A DNA stretch of 64,000 nucleotides from an uncultured Bacteroidales bacterium (GTDB taxonomy: Bacteria; Bacteroidota; Bacteroidia; Bacteroidales; UBA932). This document shows, piece by piece, positions 58,657 to 64,000 of the stretch. The stretch spans positions 1 through 64,000 of the forward strand of contig CAKVDS010000003.1 of assembly GCA_934726455.1 (NCBI GenBank), given 5' to 3'. A program made the translations under genes and the position numbers. Positions within the stretch are counted from its first letter, which is position 1; every line of letters begins with the position of its first letter. Below the pieces are notes generated by a model that was given only the letters and a program-made list of their open reading frames with translations, was not told the DNA's origin and did no database searches.

Positions 58657-59589
58657 ATGAAAAAGATTTTCGCATCCATCGTTTTAGCGGCCCTGGCGCT
58701 CGGTTCAATGAACGCGCAGGATCTTGCGCAGATCACCGAATTGTACAACACCGGGGCAGAGGCCCTCTCTTCCGGAGACAAGTCCACGGCCCTGAAGGCT
58801 TTCGAGCAGGCTTTCGAGCAGGCGACAGCCCTTGGCGATGAGGGAAAGGAAGTTGCTGACAACTGCAAAGCCGTCATCCCGGATCTTTATCTGTCCATCG
58901 CTAAGGATTCGGCGAAGTCTTCCGACTATGACGGAGCCGTAGCAGGACTGAAGACCGCCATCGAAGTGGCTCAGAAATATGCTGATGCCGGCGTAGAGGA
59001 GCAGGCCAAGGCCCTTATTCCTCAGATAATCATGCAGAAAGGCGGCGCTCTCCTCAACGCGAAGAAATATGTCGAGGCAGCAGCAGCCTATAAGGAAGTT
59101 GTCGATGCCGACCCGACAAACGGCACCGCAGCCCTCCGCTTGGGCATGGCTCTCAATGCCGCCGGCAAGGCAGATGAAGCAAAGGCCGCACTTGAGCAGG
59201 CAGCAGCCAATGGCCAGGAGAAGGCAGCCAACAAGCAGCTCGGAAACATCTCCCTCAAAGAGGCCGCCGCAGCCCTGAAAGCAAAGAAATATGCTGATGC
59301 CGTCACGGCAGCTGTCAAGAGCAGCGAGTATGTCGAGAGCCCTCAGGCATTCCAGATCGCAGGTCAGGCTTCCCAGCTTGCAGGCAAAAACAACGATGCC
59401 ATCAAGTACTTCGAGAAGTATCTCGAACTCTCACCTAACGCGAAGAACGCTACTCAGATAGCCTACATCGTAGGCACCCTCTATCAGGGAGCCAAGAACA
59501 ACGCCAAGGCAAAAGAGTTCTACGCCAAGGCTGTCAGCGACCCTCAATATGGGGCCGAGGCCAAGAAGATGCTTGACGCACTCAAGTAG
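58657..59589 (+). CDS. Exported tetratricopeptide-repeat protein
   Basis: 310 aa with a signal peptide (MKKIFASIVLAALALGSMNAQ). Successive helical pairs have TPR character: LYNTGAEALSSGDKSTALKAFEQAFEQA, GGALLNAKKYVEAAAAYKEVVDADPTNGTAALRLGMALNAAGKADEA and NDAIKYFEKYLELSPNA (quoted in part). The middle is notably Ala/Lys-rich. TPR proteins of this type often act as envelope scaffolds; the partner is unknown. It has its own promoter and ends 2 bases before the U32-family gene, so both are probably cotranscribed. Confidence 0.85.
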   Translation: MKKIFASIVLAALALGSMNAQDLAQITELYNTGAEALSSGDKSTALKAFEQAFEQATALGDEGKEVADNCKAVIPDLYLSIAKDSAKSSDYDGAVAGLKTAIEVAQKYADAGVEEQAKALIPQIIMQKGGALLNAKKYVEAAAAYKEVVDADPTNGTAALRLGMALNAAGKADEAKAALEQAAANGQEKAANKQLGNISLKEAAAALKAKKYADAVTAAVKSSEYVESPQAFQIAGQASQLAGKNNDAIKYFEKYLELSPNAKNATQIAYIVGTLYQGAKNNAKAKEFYAKAVSDPQYGAEAKKMLDALK

Positions 59590-59591
59590 CA

Positions 59592-61337
59592 ATGAGGAGT
59601 CTTGAACTCCTCGCACCCGCACGGGACAAAGAAATCGGCATCGCGGCCATCGACTGCGGTGCCGATGCCGTATACATCGGGGGCCCGGACTTCGGAGCGA
59701 GGAAAGCCGCGGGCAACAGCATAGAAGACATAGCCGAGTTGTGCATGTATGCACATCGCTTCGGCGCCAGAGTGTTCGTAACCTTCAACACGGTCATCTC
59801 CGATGAAGAGCTGGAGCAGGCTCATTCGCAGATGGCCCTCGCGCAGGACGCGGGAGCTGACGCCTTTATCATCAGAGACACGAGGATATGCGGATGGGAA
59901 GACATCACAGTGCCGCTCCACGCCTCTACACAATGCGCCATACGGGATGAGGAGAGAGCCCTGCTCTTCGAAAAAGCCGGATGCTCGAGAATCATCCTTG
60001 AGAGGGAACTCTCATTGGAGCAGATCCGCAGGATATGCTCGGCAGTAAGTTGCGAAGTGGAGTTCTTCGTACATGGCGCCTTATGCGTATGCTACAGCGG
60101 AATCTGCCGCTTGTCCGAGGAGATCGACGGCAGAAGCGCAGACCGTGGAGAATGCATCCAGGCCTGCCGGTCGCTTTATGACTTGACCTCTGCCGACGGG
60201 AAGGTGCTCGTGCGCAACAAGGCCCTGCTTTCGCTCAAAGACTACAATCTCAAGGACAGGCTTGAGGACCTGGCCGACTCCGGTGTATGTTCGTTCAAAA
60301 TCGAAGGGCGTCTGAAAAACGCCTCCTATGTAAAGAATGTCGTACGCGAATACAGCCTGGCGCTTGATGCTTTGGCGGAAAAACACCCGGATTTGTACTG
60401 CCGGGCATCGTTCGGCAAGATAGAAGGGGGTTTCACTCCTGACAGCACAAAGACCTTCAACCGCGGATATACGCAACTCTTTCTTGACGGAAAAAGAGGG
60501 CGCTGGTCATCGATGGACGCACCGAAATCGATGGGAGAAAAAATCGGGACGGTAGGCCGCATATACAGGAAGAGCGGCCAGACAATGGAAATCGTCATCA
60601 GCCCCGGCGCAAAAGGCTTGGAACTCAGGAACGGAGACGGATTCGCCTTTGTGTCCAAAAACGGCATCACCGGTTTCCGGGGCGATGTATGTGAGGGACA
60701 ACACATCCTCTGCAAAGAAATCCGCGGGCTCAAAGAGGGCGACACCATCTACCGTAACCTGAGTGCAGGTTTCGAGAAAGAGATCGAGTCGCGGCCATGC
60801 CGCAGGGAGCTCAGGGCGCAGCTGGACATAAAAGTCCACGGAAACTATGTGATTGACCTGCACGCAACGACTGAAGACGGCAGGTCGCTTGAATCAAGAT
60901 TCAGTGCCGATGTGGAAGCCGCAGACAACAGGGAGAGGGCTCTCTCAATGCTGCGCGATCAACTGTCAAAAAGAAGCGGCATATATTCTTTCCGTGTCGG
61001 GAAAATCGACATCGAATGCGGCTCCGTCCCGCTCCTCAGCGCCTCTGTCATCAACTCCATCAGACGCCTCACCGCCTCCGACCTCGATGACATCCCCGTC
61101 AAAGCGAGACCTCTGGCAAACCGCGAAAGGACAGGCTTCTCCCCCGCTCCGGCCGCTGCCGCAGGAAATGAACTCATGCGGAGCCGGTACTGCATCCGCT
61201 ACGAGCTCGGCTTGTGCCCGAAATATCAGGGAGCAAAAGAATCGGGACGGCTCTACCTCACCAACAACGGAAGACGGTTTGCCCTCGGATTCGACTGCGC
61301 AAAATGCGAGATGACCGTCAGCGAAGTTCAAAAGTGA
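59592..61337 (+). CDS. U32-family protein (RlhA/TrhP-like RNA hydroxylation type)
   Basis: 581 aa. U32 'peptidase' family members in E. coli (RlhA, TrhP) act in hydroxylation of rRNA or tRNA, so a peptidase role is doubtful. Signature: VEFFVHGALCVCYSGICRLSEEIDGRSADRGECIQACR, with the conserved cysteine set (quoted only in part here as key motif HGALCVCYSGIC and RGECIQACR). The N-terminus is a TIM-barrel-like LELLAPARDKEIGIAAIDCGADAVYIGG. The C-terminal extension (about 400-581) contains YCIRYELGLCPKYQ and DCAKCEM, which may add further cluster ligands. It starts 2 bases after the TPR gene. Its end overlaps the convergent lipoprotein gene by 20 bases. Confidence 0.9.
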   Translation: MRSLELLAPARDKEIGIAAIDCGADAVYIGGPDFGARKAAGNSIEDIAELCMYAHRFGARVFVTFNTVISDEELEQAHSQMALAQDAGADAFIIRDTRICGWEDITVPLHASTQCAIRDEERALLFEKAGCSRIILERELSLEQIRRICSAVSCEVEFFVHGALCVCYSGICRLSEEIDGRSADRGECIQACRSLYDLTSADGKVLVRNKALLSLKDYNLKDRLEDLADSGVCSFKIEGRLKNASYVKNVVREYSLALDALAEKHPDLYCRASFGKIEGGFTPDSTKTFNRGYTQLFLDGKRGRWSSMDAPKSMGEKIGTVGRIYRKSGQTMEIVISPGAKGLELRNGDGFAFVSKNGITGFRGDVCEGQHILCKEIRGLKEGDTIYRNLSAGFEKEIESRPCRRELRAQLDIKVHGNYVIDLHATTEDGRSLESRFSADVEAADNRERALSMLRDQLSKRSGIYSFRVGKIDIECGSVPLLSASVINSIRRLTASDLDDIPVKARPLANRERTGFSPAPAAAAGNELMRSRYCIRYELGLCPKYQGAKESGRLYLTNNGRRFALGFDCAKCEMTVSEVQK

Positions 61338-62472
61338 GTTCCGTCTCTCCAAATCTGTCACTGACAAAACGTCTGGACGAAAGATATTCAGACGACAGCT
61401 GCCCCCGCCATACTATGTCATCCTTGTCGCGGTACGGGATATCCATGGTGAACCCATAAGAGCGAGATTTGTATTTGACCACGGCCTCACATTTCCAGGA
61501 TGTGGATTCTCCTCCGTCATCCTCCATTATCGCGAAGGCTATCTTCTCCATCTGCGGAGTAAAATCAGTGAGCAGCACAGTGTTGAGAGGTATTGAATAC
61601 CCGACCTGGCTCCGCTTCACGACAATCAGGAAATCTGTCACAGACGGAGAATATAACTTGAGTTCTTCGTCTGTTGTCGCGCGGAAGCCGTCCACCGCCC
61701 CGCATTTTATAAAAAACTCCGAGGCTCCGCCGAACCATGAGTCAAAATTTTTGCGGGCCTTGAATGAGCGGAGCAACAGGACCTTGCTGTCACTTGAGCC
61801 ATCTCCTGCAAGCGGCGCAGAAGTCTCAAAAAACGGCTCGAAGAGTTCCAGAGGCGTAAAGGCCGAGTCGGAATTGCGGTTGATCACCCATACCGGCCGC
61901 TTCTGCGCAGTCTCCTCGGTGACAATCACTTCCCCCACAACCTCAAGCCTGTCTCCGCTACGGCGGAGTTCATAACCATAATTGCTTTCCGCGCCCATTC
62001 CCGGGTCAAATGTGACTATCGGGAAAGTCTCTCCGTCCCAATCCTCGGAATATGGCCAATAAATCTGGATATCCGAAGCCGACAGGCCATCGAGGTATTC
62101 CTGTACATCTTCTGCACCCGACCTGGTGGCCACATGCGCGGCAAGATAATCCGAAAGCAGGTCACGGAGCGGCCGGCTATATGAAGCCGCCTTCGTCCCA
62201 CGTCTGTCATCCCCGACACCGGAACCGGGAACCGACAGGAGATCTGACATCATATACTCCTCGTCATACCCGTTGCCGGAAGATGAACTCACGGCATCAT
62301 GGACTTCTTCAAGGTGTTCCAGATCCATCGGCAGTTCCGAGATTATCCGGGCCATGTCCGACAGTTCAAGACCGGACGGAGAAGACGGGACAAAAATGTC
62401 ATGGTTTCCGCTATCGCAGGAAACCGCAGCCAGCGCGATGGCCGGCAAAAGCAATTTCGTAAAGTTTTTCAT
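61318..62472 (-). CDS. Lipoprotein of unknown function
   Basis: 384 aa with lipobox LAAVSC (C19). After a variable Ser-rich stretch (SSSSGNGYDEEYMMS) the protein has a helical segment and then beta strands (DIQIYWPYSEDWDGETFPIVTFDPG, VIVTEETAQKRPVWVINRN, quoted in part), suggesting a structured surface or periplasmic domain. I recognise no family. A TKAASYSR segment near residue 95 resembles the propeptide-like stretches of some Bacteroidota lipoproteins, but this is weak. It converges with the U32 gene and lies 107 bases downstream of prmC on the same strand. Confidence 0.75.
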   Translation of the reverse strand: MKNFTKLLLPAIALAAVSCDSGNHDIFVPSSPSGLELSDMARIISELPMDLEHLEEVHDAVSSSSGNGYDEEYMMSDLLSVPGSGVGDDRRGTKAASYSRPLRDLLSDYLAAHVATRSGAEDVQEYLDGLSASDIQIYWPYSEDWDGETFPIVTFDPGMGAESNYGYELRRSGDRLEVVGEVIVTEETAQKRPVWVINRNSDSAFTPLELFEPFFETSAPLAGDGSSDSKVLLLRSFKARKNFDSWFGGASEFFIKCGAVDGFRATTDEELKLYSPSVTDFLIVVKRSQVGYSIPLNTVLLTDFTPQMEKIAFAIMEDDGGESTSWKCEAVVKYKSRSYGFTMDIPYRDKDDIVWRGQLSSEYLSSRRFVSDRFGETELTFELR

Positions 62473-62578
62473 GCCGCAAAGTTCCGGACAATCATCCGAT
62501 TGTCATGAAAATTAATCGCTTAATATTTCCATTTCGATGGAAATGCCCACCTGACGGCATCTCAGCGGCAGAGGAATC

Positions 62579-63427
62579 TCAATCCCCGAACATCACAAAA
62601 CGATATTTTGATCGGAAATCCTGCAAAATCCGTGTTTTTTTGTACCCGGCACTCCTGAAGACCTCGGCAGTCTGCGGCCCCAACGACTCATTTATCTCAA
62701 CCAGCCCCATCCCGTCAGGGCGCAGGAAACGCCGTGCCCATACGGCGACCGCCCTATAGAAAAGCAACGGGTCAGAATCCGGCACGAACAGCGCAAGACC
62801 CGGTTCGTAATCCAGCACATTCGTACGCATTGCAAGCTTTTCAGACTCCATCACATACGGAGGGTTGCACAGTACCAGATCGAAATCCCCGCACTCGAAC
62901 CCCTCGCCGCCAGCAAGCACATCCGCCTTGACAAAGCGCGGAGATGCTCCGGCGAACTGACCGCGGGCAACGCCCAGAGCCTCATCCGATATGTCAACAG
63001 CCACGACTTCGGTCCCGGGCGACTCAAGTAACACAGACCAGGCTATGCAGCCCGAACCGGTACACAAATCCAGAACGCGGCACGATCCCCCTTTGGAGCG
63101 GATTAAGCTGACAGCCTCGGAAACGAGCTGCTCCGTCTCGGGACGCGGTATAAGCACAGACGGACAGACATGGAAGCGATGCCCGCAGAATTCCGCATAC
63201 CCGAGCACATACTGTATCGGTTCACCTGAGGCCAGACGCTCAAGCTCCGACTCAAGGCCCGGCAACGCCCCGGCGGGGATTTCATATCCCGGCTCTATGA
63301 TATGCGTATAACTCTTGACTCCGAGCCGTTCTTGGCAGAGCATCAAAACGATACCCCTCGCCTCAGGCGAAGGGTATATGCCGGACAGCTTGGCCGTGCC
63401 GCGCCTTATGAATGCCGACAACAGCAC
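62579..63427 (-). CDS. prmC: Release factor glutamine methyltransferase PrmC
   Basis: Methylates the GGQ glutamine of peptide-chain release factors. N-terminal helical domain (about 1-90), then the SAM-binding fold: VLDLCTGSGCIAWSV (motif I), VVAVDISDEALGVA, and the catalytic NPPY in LVLCNPPYVMESE. FHVCPSVLIPRPETEQLV is the conserved PrmC block ahead of motif I. 282 aa, standard. It lies 3 bases after the Ddl stop, as a two-gene unit. Confidence 0.95.
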   Translation of the reverse strand: MLLSAFIRRGTAKLSGIYPSPEARGIVLMLCQERLGVKSYTHIIEPGYEIPAGALPGLESELERLASGEPIQYVLGYAEFCGHRFHVCPSVLIPRPETEQLVSEAVSLIRSKGGSCRVLDLCTGSGCIAWSVLLESPGTEVVAVDISDEALGVARGQFAGASPRFVKADVLAGGEGFECGDFDLVLCNPPYVMESEKLAMRTNVLDYEPGLALFVPDSDPLLFYRAVAVWARRFLRPDGMGLVEINESLGPQTAEVFRSAGYKKTRILQDFRSKYRFVMFGD

Positions 63428-63430
63428 CGG

Positions 63431-64000
63431 CTATGAGTTCTCTATTATTGATGAGAGGAAAGAAGTGATGTCAATTCCGGCCGTGCGGACCATCTTAGGC
63501 ACGAGTGACGCGCTCGTCATACCCGGAATTGTGTTTATCTCCAGAAAATACAGCCCGTCCGCCGTATATATATAGTCGATTCTCACTATACCTTTGCAGC
63601 CGAGCCGTGAGTATATTTCACAGCTGGTGCGCTGAACTTCTTCCCTGACCGCATCAGGCAGATCGGCCGGGCAGATCTCGTTGCTATGTCCATTGTACTT
63701 GGCATCATAGTCAAAGTACTCGTTTTCTGTAACCACCTCTATGACAGGCAGGGCTTTGACTGATTCGCCATCGTAATATGCAGCACAGGTCAGCTCTCTT
63801 CCGCTCAGGCCCTGCTCCACTATCACAGAACTGTTCTCGGAAAAAGCATAGCGGATGGCCGGGGCGACATCCTCCGCCCGCGTCACCCGGGTAACGCCGA
63901 AGCTGGACCCTCCTTGGGTCGGCTTCACGAAGACAGGAAATCCCAGACGGGACACCTCATCTGAAACGAAAGCATCAATATCCATCCCGGCGCGCACGAA
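63431..64000 (-). CDS. ddl: D-alanine--D-alanine ligase, C-terminal part (cut by window edge)
   Basis: The visible 190 codons cover the ATP-grasp and C-terminal domains. FPVFVKPTQGGSSFGV is the ATP-binding lysine and Gly-rich loop, VEQGLSGRELT follows, and RIDYIYTADGLYFLEINTIPGMT holds the Mg-binding Asp and Glu/Asn. The frame remains open to base 64000, so the N-terminal domain lies outside the window. It makes the D-Ala-D-Ala dipeptide of peptidoglycan. prmC follows after 3 bases. Confidence 0.93.
   Translation of the reverse strand, partial: FVRAGMDIDAFVSDEVSRLGFPVFVKPTQGGSSFGVTRVTRAEDVAPAIRYAFSENSSVIVEQGLSGRELTCAAYYDGESVKALPVIEVVTENEYFDYDAKYNGHSNEICPADLPDAVREEVQRTSCEIYSRLGCKGIVRIDYIYTADGLYFLEINTIPGMTSASLVPKMVRTAGIDITSFLSSIIENS

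Overview
The window looks like a chromosomal segment of a moderately GC-rich Bacteroidales bacterium. The evidence is two SusC/SusD outer-membrane pairs, a fimbrillin-type lipoprotein, several Bacteroidota-typical families (DUF4954, DUF3109, BF3164-like lipoprotein, FeoA-FeoB fusion, fused E1 alpha-beta ketoacid dehydrogenase) and many matches to the Bacteroides promoter (TTTG, about 19 bases, TAnnTTTG). A finer placement, for example in a Rikenellaceae or Cryptobacteroides-like lineage, is only a guess. No rRNA, CRISPR array, integrase or full-length insertion sequence is visible.

Layout. 1-12740 (+): a tightly packed run encoding a 2-oxoacid dehydrogenase complex (E2, cut by the window edge; E3; fused E1), a PHP-domain protein, an aldolase/short-chain dehydrogenase fusion, a tricorn-like S41 protease and a sugar-type zinc dehydrogenase. 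12741-13604: a gene-free stretch with a helically phased GTGCGCAC array, a direct repeat and a hairpin element. 13605-16599 (-): a 43-aa peptide gene followed by a large fimbrillin/beta-helix lipoprotein. 16791-20512: an AAA-like/PD-(D/E)XK protein facing a two-gene module of an M.EcoRI-family adenine methyltransferase and a DUF262-HNH protein, which is a candidate restriction or defence system. 20513-21317: gene-free, with a second copy of the hairpin element in opposite orientation. 21318-31026 (-): a four-gene SusC-SusD-SusC-SusD operon with no enzyme gene beside it. 31213-34505 (-): a SIS-domain protein, a lipoate-protein ligase and a tandem class II aldolase.

34522-34687 and 41277-41442 hold two nearly identical 166-bp elements with 14-bp terminal inverted repeats (MITE-like), each just upstream of a minus-strand gene. 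Between and beyond them are DUF4954, a YqiA/YcfP-like hydrolase, a galE-phosphodiesterase-flippase-cyclophilin operon and a five-gene MacAB/TolC-type efflux operon (41481-47121). 47305-48902: QueH translationally coupled to a hemerythrin-LuxR fusion regulator. 48989-52604: a propeller lipoprotein and the ferrous-iron uptake pair FeoAB plus a Cys-rich partner. 52766-52848: tRNA-Leu(GAG). 52904-64000: mostly housekeeping genes (HemW, DUF3109, an M16-like protein lacking its metal motif, a TPR protein, a U32-family protein, PrmC, the Ddl C-terminus) with several unassigned envelope proteins.

Functional threads: lipoylated E2 and lipoate ligase are both present; iron and redox genes (Feo, hemerythrin regulator, QueH, HemW) cluster in the last third; and the most accessory-looking part is 12.7-21.3 kb, bracketed by inverted copies of one hairpin repeat. 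The best candidates for undescribed biology are the methyltransferase/DUF262-HNH module, the phased GTGCGCAC array, the MITE pair, and the short peptide encoded ahead of the fimbrillin-like gene.
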